From positions 744,001 through 808,000 of the forward strand of contig JAMXBD010000572.1 in assembly GCA_024138025.1 (NCBI GenBank): a DNA stretch of 64,000 nucleotides, read 5' to 3'. Shown one piece after another: positions 36,420 through 47,430 of this stretch. How positions within the stretch are numbered: the stretch's first letter is position 1; every line of letters starts with the position of its first letter. Below the pieces are notes generated by a model. The model was not told where the DNA came from. It did no database searches and saw only the letters and a program-made list of their open reading frames with translations. Both the position numbers and the translations under genes were made by a program. This DNA comes from Combretum micranthum. Taxonomy: Eukaryota > Streptophyta > Magnoliopsida > Myrtales > Combretaceae.

Positions 36420-37908
36420 TGATAGGCATAAATTATTCATAATTTTCTTAGTATATTAAATCCAATACAATGCTTACTTAGAGAAAATTTATTTAAGAAT
36501 CGGTACTTAATTACTTCATATATTCATTTCAGGTGATTTTGGAACAAATCAACAGCAATTATACCCTTTGGAGTAAAGGATCAAGCCACATTTGGGAAAT
36601 CATGGGCATTATTAGTAGTAGCAAGTCTTACATGAACCCTAAATGCTCATAATGCTTGTTATGAAGGAAAAAAAAAAGGACACAACAGCCACAACGAGAT
36701 GCATTATGGGCGTTATGAAGGATAAAGTGAAGATCAGAGACCATCACAGGTTGTGTAATTAGCGTCATGAGGGTTAAATTATGAAATAGTGACAATCATT
36801 CCCTCAATCACGCTTGTGATGAAGGGTGAGATTGCGCTTGTTTTGAGACAATTCGAAGAAAACCCGCATGAAACATTTCTTTTAAGGGCTATGTCCAAAT
36901 GGGCATCTTATCTAGGGTATAAATAGCTTGTAACCTTTAGGAGAAGACATAAGGATTCATACACATCACTTTAGTTATTCATTACGTCGATCGGAATTGA
37001 AGAGTAACTGTAGAGAGAGAAAGTGTGAGAAGTGTGTATCATTTTGTAGAATTAAAGTGTCGTATTCTATATCTTTTCTAGGGATAATTTTGAGAAAGAT
37101 GATTGGAATTCATTGTTCGTGTTTGTAAAAACATTCTTACAGTTGTAATCCAAAAGGAGTTAGTTGTTTTCTCTATTCACATGTTTCATTTCTTGTTTAT
37201 TTCTTCTTTCTATCGTTGTTATTGTTGTTTCATAATGAGTGAGTAGTAAATTAGAGTTTACAACATCATGTGAACATGAATGGGGATAATTATATGAATT
37301 TGACTTGTTGATTGTTAATATCTAGTGGTTAAAACTTTAACAAAATTAAGATAGTATAGTGCACGAAACAGTCTTATAGTAGATCTCGATGGAATATGTT
37401 GAGAAACAATTCCATTGAGTAGATTTGGATCACTAAAACAAACTACTCCTGTTAATAGAAATATTATTAGGAAGTTTGTTTCATGTGTTGTGAAATTCAA
37501 GAATAATAGTAGAGATTAATGCAATTTTAAGTTGTCCATTCATTGGGAGAGATTCTAATGGATGCAATTAAGATTAGAATTGAGTATTTTTGAGAAGAAT
37601 ACTGATGAATTAAGAAATTATGCAGTTAACAATTAATAGGAAGAATACTCTAATGAATCATGTTGATATGGTGGATTAAACATGCTGTGAATTAAATTTG
37701 TTGTTGTTATCGTGTTATTTTGTGGTTTTGTTTAGTGAACTTATAGTTAGTGTAGTTTAGTTGCTTAATTAATATTCAATTTACTTAACTCAATTATTTG
37801 ATTACTAGTTAATAGGAAATTTAATTGATACTAGTGTTTGCATCTGTCCCTGTGAAAACGACCTTATACTCATCCATACTAATAAATGATAAGTACACTT
37901 CCCTATCA
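36420..37908 (+). mobile_element. 5' LTR of the Athila element (1489 bp)
   Basis: Ends are inverted: TGATAGG at 36420 and CCTATCA ending at 37908. Near the 3' end is the phrase GAAAACGACCTTATACTC...AAGTACACTTCCCTATCA, typical of Athila and related LTR ends. U3 (36590-36840) is rich in short inverted repeats such as CATAA-TGCTTG-TTATG (36648-36663). A TATA-like GGTATAAATAGC lies near 36916-36927. Confidence 0.75.
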
Positions 37909-37982
37909 AACTGAGTAATATATAGAATATAGGTCTATAAATTTAAGACTCGATAGCTCTAATTAGAGGACCAATAAGTTTT

Positions 37983-37999
37983 TGGTGCCACTGCTAGAG
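37983..37999 (+). other. Primer-binding site of the Athila element (decayed)
   Basis: TTTTTGGTGCCACTGCTAGAG resembles the TTTTTGGCGCCGCTGCCGGGG form used by Athila elements (Asp tRNA). The differences are C to T and G to A. It lies about 74 bases after the LTR edge, farther than the usual few bases. Confidence 0.7.
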
Positions 38000-38109
38000 A
38001 ATGACTTCATCATTAGGAACTTAAAAATTCATGTACATCTAGCATTTACTTTTGTTTTATTATTTTAAAAACTTGTGCTAATATTGAATTGTTTGTTGAC
38101 TTGCAGTTT

Positions 38110-39975
38110 ATGAGCCGAAGTAGCAATTTTGAACTTGTTGACTTTGATCCTGAACCTAAGAGAACAATAAGAATGAATCTCAAAACGATAAGCAAATCAT
38201 TGAAAGGTTATCTCCCCGTATCAAAAGAGAGAGACTAGAATCTTCACCGATGGAAGATATTGTTGGAGAGCCTATAGTTGCGGTTGGTACTGTCAACTAA
38301 AATGATGGGGCGGAACAAATTCCACCATATAATATGAACCCACCACCACATGGGGGAAATGGAAATGAGATAACCCCTATGAATGAGCCAAGAGTCAATC
38401 AGCCTGTGGCTCAAAGAACAATGATGGATTATTGTAGGCCTAATTTGGATGGGGCTAGTACCAGCATTACTAGACCAACAGTGCAAGTAAACAATTTTGA
38501 GATTAAGCCTAGAGTGATTTAGATGATCTAGCAGAGTGTTCAATTTGATGGGTTCAATGATGAACATCAAAATACTCATTTGCAGCAATTGCTGGAGATT
38601 TGCGACATGTTCAAGATAAATGGAGTATCAGAGGATGTCATCCGCCTTAGGTTGTTCTCGTTCTCTTTGAGGACAAATGCCAAATAATGGCTTAACTCTA
38701 CGCCAAGGAACTCCATTAACACTTAGCAAGAGACAGCGGAGTTCTTCATGAGGAAGTATTTTCCACCATTAAAGACAGCTAATCTAAGCGCAAATATATC
38801 TTCCTTTTGACAAATAGACTTAGAAACGTTAAACGAAGCATAGGAGAGATGGAAGGATTTGTTAAGGAAATGGCCTTATCATATGCTTCCAGAATGGCAT
38901 CAAGTTCACACCTTTTACAATGGTCTAAACTATACCACTAAGCAACTCATTGATGCGGCTACTAGTGGAAGCTTAAACCATAAGTCACCTAGGCAATGCA
39001 TACAACTATTTGAAGATATGGCAAACAACCACTATCAGTGGTCATCTATAAGAGCTAGAGAGAAAAAGGCCAACCATAAAGTATGAGTTGGACAATACTC
39101 TGCCCTAGCACACAAAGTAGAGATTTTGGCATGGAAGCTTGATATCTTAACCATGGATCAGAATAAAGCTTTACAAGTATTGGAGTCAGATTTAGCAAGT
39201 ACAACAGAGATTGAATAGTTAGAATAGGTAGACTATATAGGGAACCCAATCAGACTAAGGAATGATCTGTTCAGCAACATGTACAATGCGGGTTGGAGGA
39301 ATCACCCTAACTTTAGATGAGTAAAAACAAGGTCAAAGCCTCAACATTTAGCTTCACGGATTCTAGAGACAAGTAAGCTCCTCAAAACAAGCCAATTTCT
39401 ATTAGAGACATATTAGCTCAATACATCAAGACTTCACAGAATTGCGATCAAGCCACAAATGTAGCCTTAAGGAATGAAGGTGCATCCATACATAATTTGT
39501 AAAATCAACTTGGATAGATTTCCAAGATGCTTTGAAAGAAAGCTCGTAGGACTTTACCGGGTAACATAGAGACCACTTTTAGGGAGCAAATTAAGGCCAT
39601 GACACTTAGAAGTGGGAAAGAATTATAAGCTTTGGCAAGAGATCAAGAAATTAAGAAGGAAGTTAGGATAGAAAGTGGGGAGCAAGTAAAGGAAAATGAG
39701 GACTCAGTTGAAAAGGTTTTACCTACTGTAGTGTCAAGAGAATATCAACCACAACTACTTTACCCCTCTAAACTGAGGAAGGATAAGAATGATGAGCATT
39801 ACAAGTTCCTTGAACTTTTTAAATAGTTGCGTATCAACCTTCCTGTAGTGGAAGCCTTAGGCCAGATGCCCAAGTACACCAAATTCCTCAACGAGCTTCT
39901 ATTAAAAAAAAAAAAAAAGGAAGCTAGAGGAACTTTCCACTATCACTCTTGGTGGAGAATGCTCCATAGTAATTT
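38110..39975 (+). pseudogene. Athila gag relic
   Basis: It begins MSRSSNFELVDFDPEPKRTI at 38110, just after a CTTGCAG acceptor-like site. It continues through QFDGFNDEHQNTHLQQLLEI (38536-38600), FKINGVSEDVIRLRLFSFSL, FMRKYFPP, YHMLPEWHQVHTFYNGLN, YNAGWRNHPNF (39280-39320) and LPGNIETTFREQIKAMTLRS (39550-39610), which mark the Athila gag. At least six TAG codons replace expected Q or W (for example 38520-38522, 38529-38531 and 38724-38726). An A-run at about 39903-39918 carries a frameshift. The last readable phrase before the insertion, GGECSIVI, resumes after it as LNKLPRKLKDPGNFTIP. Confidence 0.82.
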
Positions 39976-42900
39976 TGTCACGCCCCAATGGGTACCCTAA
40001 ACATGACAGTCCGCCACACTCAATATTAAAGCTTAAGTATGACAACCTTAGCCATTCCCAAAAGCTTTTATATTAAGTGTAAGGCGTGCTTTCACAAATT
40101 TAGAGGACCATATATGGAATTATGAAGTTTAAGAAGATATAAATAACACATTAAGAAAAGAGGATCATAATAGTCTTTCATTCATATCAATGGTTTTACA
40201 AACTTAGGGACATTTCCTAAGATCACTATTCTATTAGAAGATAGTTGCACATTAACTCTAATACTAAACTTCATCTAACATGTCTTTATCTAATAAGAAA
40301 TTACCTGCCCGCAGGGTCCTCGTGGCCTTAACCATAAGTAGGGAAACTACAAAAGATATCTATGGGGCTATAAGCTAATAGGCTTAGTGAGAACTATTTC
40401 CATAAATAACTTCTTGTAACAAGATTTCAAATAAGTTGATTAAATAATCAAATGTAATGCAACATACACGTGAGCAAACAAGCATATAGTTTTCCAGGAA
40501 CTATATGTTGAATGGATTTGCGCCCTCCATTCAGGGTTTGGTGATACTTATCCTCAAAACAAGTAGTTTTAATTAAAAAATTTTATGCTCACGAGCACAC
40601 ATCGCCAAGCATTTCGAATCTACTTAATTTGATCTTGCTTTCGGATCATCCGCTAAGCATTTCCCTTAAGCCGCCAAGCAATCGCTTTCGGATCTTCCGC
40701 CAAGTGTTGCTTTTGACATGAGCTTACTATCCTTCTCATCCAAGGATAATAACCCAAAATGCAATGTGACTCACTTCGTGGTATGTCGTGGTATGCATGA
40801 ATTCATTTATTTATAAAGTCATAGCATAATTATTTTTGAATTGAAGGCGATCAAGGAATTTTATACAAATCAAATGCTATACTAAAACAAACATTTAAAA
40901 CAATTCCGGCTCCGATATTCTTAAAATTCTTTCAAAGAATTATTTTACATACATATCAATTTATCTTTTCCTAATTCTAGTGCAACTAATTTACAAGCAC
41001 AATAAGTATAGCATTTAATGGAAATAAACTCACAATGCCATATCAACTATTCCCCTATGCGGATGAGTTGTTCACACACTCCACTTAATCGTAATAATCC
41101 TCGGGGTCAAGGAATCCTTCCTCGGGGTCACTTAGCCAAAGAAAATACCCACAATGAGTATTCCTTGATGATTTTCTTGAAATTTGACAAAACAATGTCA
41201 AAAGAACATTAAAGTTCGTATAAAGGAATGTTCCAACTTAAAATGGCTATAACTTGGTCATTTTAACTCGGAATCGCGCATATAATATACCGATTTCTAC
41301 CTACTCGAAAAGATCTATCCATTTCCAAAATTATTTTCATCAAACAAAGCCATATAGACTCCAAAACAGTGGCGACAAAATTCACCACGGATATTCTAAC
41401 ACAAAACAACTTTGGTTCAAGAAGTCAAAATTTGTTTGATAAATATTTAGTTATCTATATAGTTGAAAAATTCTCTTTTTATAACTATATAACTCATATT
41501 TAAGCATGCTCAAGTGTCTTGTTGTCCGATTATATTTCTTGAGTAAAACAATGTTGGTTTTGAAGTTGTTAGAAAAGTATAGTCTACGAAAATCAATTTT
41601 GAAATTTTCTTGAAATGAATGTCTTGTTTTCCTTTTGTTTTCCCACAATACTTCATGTTGGTTTTATTATGTTTCCCAAGTAACCTTTTTGAAAATACCA
41701 TTTTCTATTTTCTATATTAGTACCAATTTTCCTATTTATTTTTCCTATACAATTTTCTTGGCCTTATTCGTTTGTAAAGGTCTTTATTTGAAATTTCCTT
41801 AACTTTTCATCTTGTCTATCTTTTTCATAAAAATCATTATTGTATCAACAAGTATTTTCTTTTTGAAAAACAAAGTGGAATAAGAAAGGTTTTAGGTAGC
41901 TTTTTCAAAGTAAAAGTAGTTTCTAAAATTATAGTAAGTTCTTTTTGTAATTTTGAAAGGGAAAGAGTTTAGTTTTGTTTTTATACTTTACATAAACTTA
42001 TTTCTAAGTGACAAAATCTTCTTTTGTTTAATTATTTTTAGAAGTTGAAATTTTTGGACAACAATCTAAATGAACATGATTTATGAGAATAATAGTAAGC
42101 AAAAATAACATAAAACATAAATAATAAAGTCAAGTATTGGAGTCTTAGTTTTTTCAAGGCTCCCGAGACTAAGAAGTAGACTAGTCCCAAAATAAAATGA
42201 AATGAAAGAAAGAAAACTTGTTTTGACTTGATGAGGACAAGTCTAAGACTAGAGACTAGTCTTAATTCAACAAGGAGTAAATAAATAAATTGCAATAGAA
42301 TAAATAAATAATTTGCTTTGCATGAAATAAATAAATTGCAAGTGAGCTTATATGCTCTAAAGAATATGTATATATATATATAATAATACTTAGATATATT
42401 AACAATAATAAAAACAAAAATAATAACATAAATATAAATGGGTTTGCATGAACAAAAACAATACATGAATATAATGTAGCTTCCATAACTTGTAGTCTTT
42501 GGAAACTCACACTATGGTAATGTAAAATTACATGACATGAAGAAGAAGAAGAAAATAAAAGAAGGTAGTTACCTAAAGAAGGTTTTGATAGTAGTATGTG
42601 GTTATGGGTTTTAGTTGTTTGTGGAATTATTTTGAGAGAGTTTTGGGATGGTATTTTGAGAGAGTTTTGAGAGGAGAATTTGAGAGAGTTTTGGTAAGAA
42701 TCTGTGGGTAGTGAATGTGTGAAAGAAGTGAAAGAGGAGGGGGGTATTTATAGGAAAATGTGGAGGGATTTTTGTGTGATTAAACTAAAAGAAAATTGAA
42801 ACAAATTGATGAGGAAGAGAGGGGAGGGTGCGTCGGCCATATTGATGGGGAGAGAGAGGAGATTTTATTTTTTTGATTTTTGTTAAATAAAGATGTAATA

Positions 42901-43457
42901 TGTAAGGTAGATGTGAAATAAAGTTATGGGAAAGGTAAAAAGTAAAGATTATAGGTTATGGAGTGTGTAAGAATAGGTGTAAGAAAAAGTAGAGATAAGA
43001 GAATAGTGTAGAATAGTAATGAATAGTGTAATGTAAAGTAGATATGACTAATAAAGTACCGGTAGTAGGAAAATACGCGTATAAATGCGATATCTGTTAT
43101 TTTTACTTACCGAAAAATTACGAAACTGATATTTTTGGAAAATTTATATTTTTACAAGTTTAACGGTGTATTCGGAATATTTTTACTATTTTGGGCTCCC
43201 AGACACATTTTTCGAGAACTGTGTCCGATCGAGTTCGAAGGACACCCGAAATTTGCTAAACTGATATCTTTTAACCTATGGTTATTACAAACTATTCTAG
43301 CCAATTGTCCCAACTTCGTTTTCCAGGGCCAAAGAAAACGGCAATGCCGGACTTAATCGGTTACGGTAAACTAGGGTTTTGTTGACCTTTAGGGTTTCGT
43401 TTGACTTCCGGTTTAGGGTTTTATGCTAAACCGATTCCAAAAATTTGGGGGTTTACA
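39976..43457 (-). mobile_element. Solo LTR, 3482 bp, nested in the Athila element
   Basis: Ends TGTCACGCCCC at 39976 and GGGGGTTTACA ending at 43457, flanked by AATTT on both sides (39971-39975 and 43458-43462). It splits the Athila frame cleanly: removing it with one AATTT copy rejoins the gag/protease sense. It belongs to the same family as 19839-23968 and shares the terminal phrases, the GACTAGTC region near 42240 and the minus-strand TATA box TATAAATA at 42745-42752, but is about 650 bp shorter. No internal element coding region is present. Confidence 0.92.
40637..40730. repeat. 47-bp imperfect minisatellite inside the nested solo LTR
   Basis: GCTTTCGGATCATCCGCTAA at 40637 recurs as GCTTTCGGATCTTCCGCCAA at 40684, a 47-bp spacing. 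It occupies the same place as the 34-bp array of the 19839 copy but has an unrelated unit. The conserved phrase GAATGGATTTGCGCCCTCCA lies about 125 bp upstream. Confidence 0.7.
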
Positions 43458-46400
43458 AATTTTGAATAAGTTGCCTAGGAAACTCAAGGATCCTGGCAAC
43501 TTTACCATTCCATGTTTGATAGAAGATTTATGGAAAGGGCATTGACAGACCTTAGAGCTAGCATCAATCTCATGCCCTATAACATGTTCAAGAGTTTGAA
43601 CTTGAGAGAACCCAAAAGCATAAGAATGAGCATCCAACTGCTTAATAGATCTATGAGGTTTCCAAAGGGAGTTGTAGAGGATGTATTGGTTAGGTGCAAG
43701 ACTTTATTTTTCTAGTAGATTTTGTGGTTCTATACATGGATGAGGACATAGAGGTCGCACTTATATTGGGAAGGTCATTCTTAGCAACCGTTGGTTCGAT
43801 AATCGATGTCAAAGATAGGAAGCTGTTCCTCCATGTTGGGAGTGAGGAGATGGTCATCAGAATGCTAGACATCTTCAGGAATTCAATGAGCAGTGATGGC
43901 ACTTGTTTTTCTATTGATTCTTATGAATCAACCATTTCTAATTGTATGTAAGATATTTTGAGTAAGGATCCTTTAGAATTGTGTTTGATCAGGGGGAGTG
44001 AAGTCGATGGAGTTGAAGAAGTGAAGGAGATGGCTTCTCAGTTGAAGATTTGTGCTGAGCAAAGGAAAGATTTCAAGGTAGAGTAAATCAACTGGAGTAA
44101 TATTACCCGGTTGAAGCCTCCAGTAGAGGAACCCCTTGAATTAGAATTGAAGCAATTTCCCTCTTACTTAGAGTGTGCCTTTTTGGCCGATAATTCTAAG
44201 CTACCAATAATTATATCATTGGAGCTTGAGTCATGTCAGGAAGAGAAACTCTTGTCTGTGCTAAAGGAACATAAGAGGGTAATTGCATGGAAGATATATG
44301 ACATCAAGGGGGATTAACCCTTCTTTTGCACCCATTAGATTTTGATGGAGGATGGATCTAAATCGATGGTGCAACCATAAAAGAAGCTGAATCCCAATAT
44401 GAAGGAGGTTGTCAAGAAGGAGGTAGTAAAGTTTTGGATATGGGACTTATTTACCCGATTTTAGACAGCTCAAGTGATCCCAAGAAAGGGAGGCATGACA
44501 GTGGTGCCCAATGAGAGTAATGAGCTAATTTTGATGCGTACCGTAATAGGTTAGAGGGTGTGCATCGATTACAGGAGGCTTAATGATGTTACCTGGAATG
44601 ACCACTTTCCACTACCATTCATTGACCATATGTTGGAGTAGCTTGCTGGTCATGAATATTACTGCCTCTTAGATGGGATGTCTGAGTACTTTTAGATTCC
44701 CATAGCACCAAAAGACCGTGAAAAGATGACCTTCACTTACCCCTATAGTACCTTTGCATACCGTAGAATGCCTTTTGGGACATGCAATGCACCTGTGACA
44801 TTTCAAAGGTACATGGTAGTTATATTTGGGGATTTGGTGGAGGATGTAATAAACGTTTTCATGGATGACTTTTTAGTATTTAGGAGTTCGTTTGAAAAGT
44901 GTTTGTATAATCTGGAAAAAGTTTTGAGAAGAAGTAAAGAAACTAACCTAGTATTAAATTGGGAAATGTACCATTTATGATGCGATAAAGAATAATGTTG
45001 GATAATAAGGTATCTAGAAGAGGATAGAAGTAGATATGGCCAAGGTGGAAGTAATTTCTAAATTACCTCCACCAACTTCCGTCAAAAATATCAGAGGCTT
45101 TCTTGCACATGGTAGTTTTTACCGGAGGTTCATTAAAGACTTCTCTAAGATTGCCAAATCGTTGACTAAGTTTTGGAGAAGGATACCACCTTCAATTTTG
45201 ATGACAAGTGTTTGGAGGCTTTCAATATTTTGAAGGACAAGTTGACATGTGCCCCTATAATGATAGCCTCTAATAGGAATCTACCATTTGAACTCATGTG
45301 CGATGCAAGTAGCTTGGCTATAGAGGCCATGTTGGGACAAAGGATAGAGAAACACTTCCAATTCATCTACTAAGCAAGTAAAACTCTAACACCCACACAA
45401 GAGAACTACATCACCACGAAGAAAGAGTTACTTATGATAGTTTTTGCCTTTGACAAGTTCAGGTCTTACTTTGTTCTATCCAAAGTAGTAATCTGCATTG
45501 ACCACTCGGCCTTAAAATATCTTTTATCTAAGTTTGATGCCAAACCAAGGTTGATAAGATTGGTTTTGCTGCTCCAAGAATTTGATTTAAAGATTCGAGA
45601 TAAGAAAGGAATAGAGAATTTATAAGCAGATCATCTTTCTCGGTTGGATAACCTTCATCTGGTCATCTGGAGGAGTTGAAGGAGGAGGAAATCAATGATA
45701 AATTTCCAGAAGAAAGTCTTTATACAATTCGTGCAGTGGAGGATCAAGGAGTGCCATGGTTCGCCAACATAATGAACTATTTAGTTGGGAAGGTCCTCCT
45801 CCAGACTTAGATTCATATTAGAAAAAGAAGTTCTTCTCGAAGTTGAAATATTACTTCTGGGAAGATCCATATCTTTTTAGAATTTGTGTTGATCAGATCA
45901 TAAGGCACTGCATCTCTCACGAAGAAGGGTAGTAGATCTTATTCCATTACCACAGTAACTATCTTGGAGGCCATTATAGCGCAAATAGAACAATAAAAAG
46001 AGTCTTGGAAGTAATTTTTTATTAGCCAAGCATTTTTAAGGATTTTAACTCATTCATGTTAACTTGTGATAGGTGCTAAAAAACCAGGAGGTGGGATGAA
46101 ATGCCTCATAAGTACATACTAGAGTGCAAAGTCTTCAATGTATGGGGGATAGATTTCATTGGCCCATTTCCGAGCTCTTTTAGAAACAGGTATGTTCTAG
46201 TCGCTGATGATTATGTTTCAAAGTGGGTTGAAGCCTAAGCTCTGCCCACTGATGAGGCCTGAGTGGTGCTCAAGTTTTTAAAGAAACCATTTTCAAGATT
46301 TGGAGCACCAAAGGCAGTAATTAGTGACAGAGGAACCCACTTTTGCAATAGCTAAATAGAAAAAGGCACTTAGGAGATATGGAGTGCACCACATGTTGTT

Positions 46401-46985
46401 TACTCCATATCATCCTCAAACAAGTAGGCAAGTTGAAGTTTCCAATAGAGAGTTAAAGAGAATTTTGGAGAAAACGGTTGCTCAAAATAGAAAGGATTAG
46501 GCGAGTAAGTTAGATGATGCCCTTTGGTTATACAAGACTGCTTTTAAAATGCCTTTAGGCACTACTCCTTACAGATTAGTATATGGCAAGGCATGCCACT
46601 TGCCAATTGAGATTGAGCACAAGGCTTATTAGGCCATTAAGACTACCAATCTTAACTTAAAGGTAACTGGCAAGAAGAGGATGCTTCAGTTAAATGAGTT
46701 AGACTAATGGAGATGATTAGCCTATGACAACAATGAATTGTATTTCTCTTCCATGATACCCACATTAGACAGCCAAAACAATTCAAGGAGGGGGACCGTG
46801 TACTTTTACACAACTCTAGATTAAGGCTTTTTCTAGGAAAGTTGAGATCTAGGTGGATTGATCATTTTATTGTCACTAACATGTTTCCTATGGGACAATA
46901 GAAGTCACTCATCTAGAAAATGGAACTTTTAAGGTAAACGGATAGAGTTTAAAGTTATATCATAGCAAAATGGATTTGAATGATG
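43458..46985 (+). pseudogene. Athila pol relic: protease, RT, RNase H, integrase
   Basis: Protease: LTDLRASINLMPYNMF, where the active-site loop D-L-G is D-L-R (DLRAS at 43548-43562), then DEDIEVALILGRSFLAT (about 43740-43790). RT: CIDYRRLNDVTWNDHFPLPF (44561-44620), RRMPFGTCNAPVTFQRYM (44764-44815) and catalytic FMDD (44858-44869). RNase H: LPFELMCDASSLAIEAMLG (45280-45340) and [20 protein letters not shown] (45494-45553). Integrase: [20 protein letters not shown] (46144-46200), GAPKAVISDRGTHF (46302-46345). More than a dozen stops, many TAG for Q or W, and several shifts. The catalytic RT aspartates remain but the element cannot be active. Confidence 0.86.
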
Positions 46986-47430
46986 GTAGGGAGGGATTGA
47001 GACTCCAAGTTGAAGTTTATATTTGAGGTCACCACAATGTGAAGCTAGAGACAATAAACTAGCACATATCCTTTATGATTATCTATTTCTATATATTTTC
47101 ATGTTTTATTATATGAAATTAATTATACTAATTGTTATGCTAAAAAAAAATTGTGAACCATATTTTTGTGTTATTAAATTTACATTTATCTATTTTTGCA
47201 AAAAAAAACTTTTGTAAATATTGTTTGTAGTATGTGGATTAGACAATATACATATAAATATTTTCCTTTTTACAATTTGTATATTTATGTACTATAGTTA
47301 TTTTGTGAGTTTTCCTTTAAAAAAAAAAGAAAAAAAATTCCAGAGGCTTTATCACGGGCTTTATGAGCAGGAAGAATTCCATTTACCTACCCATAATGCT
47401 TGTTATCATCGTAACAGGCTTGAAGTGGGT
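46986..47430 (+). other. Athila spacer between pol and 3' LTR
   Basis: AT-rich leader with A-runs (for example 47146-47154 and 47320-47337). No env-like frame. A GATCAC-type inverted-repeat-like stretch (CATAATGCTTGTTATC, 47392-47407) repeats a hairpin also present inside the 5' LTR at 36648. A clear PPT was not identified, so the LTR start depends on the TGATAGG match alone. Confidence 0.45.

Noticed and set aside
42038..42466. Minus-strand frame of 142 codons with strongly hydrophobic Tyr/Phe/Ile-rich sequence
   Set aside because: It is AT-run translation within the nested solo LTR, with no conserved family features. The similar hydrophobic frame at 22558-22764 in the sister LTR is a translation of the same kind of AT-rich tract.
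47340..47430. Alternative Athila 3' LTR start within the A-rich run before 47431
   Set aside because: Only 47431 gives the TGATAGG terminus that matches the 5' LTR, although no PPT was identified beside it.
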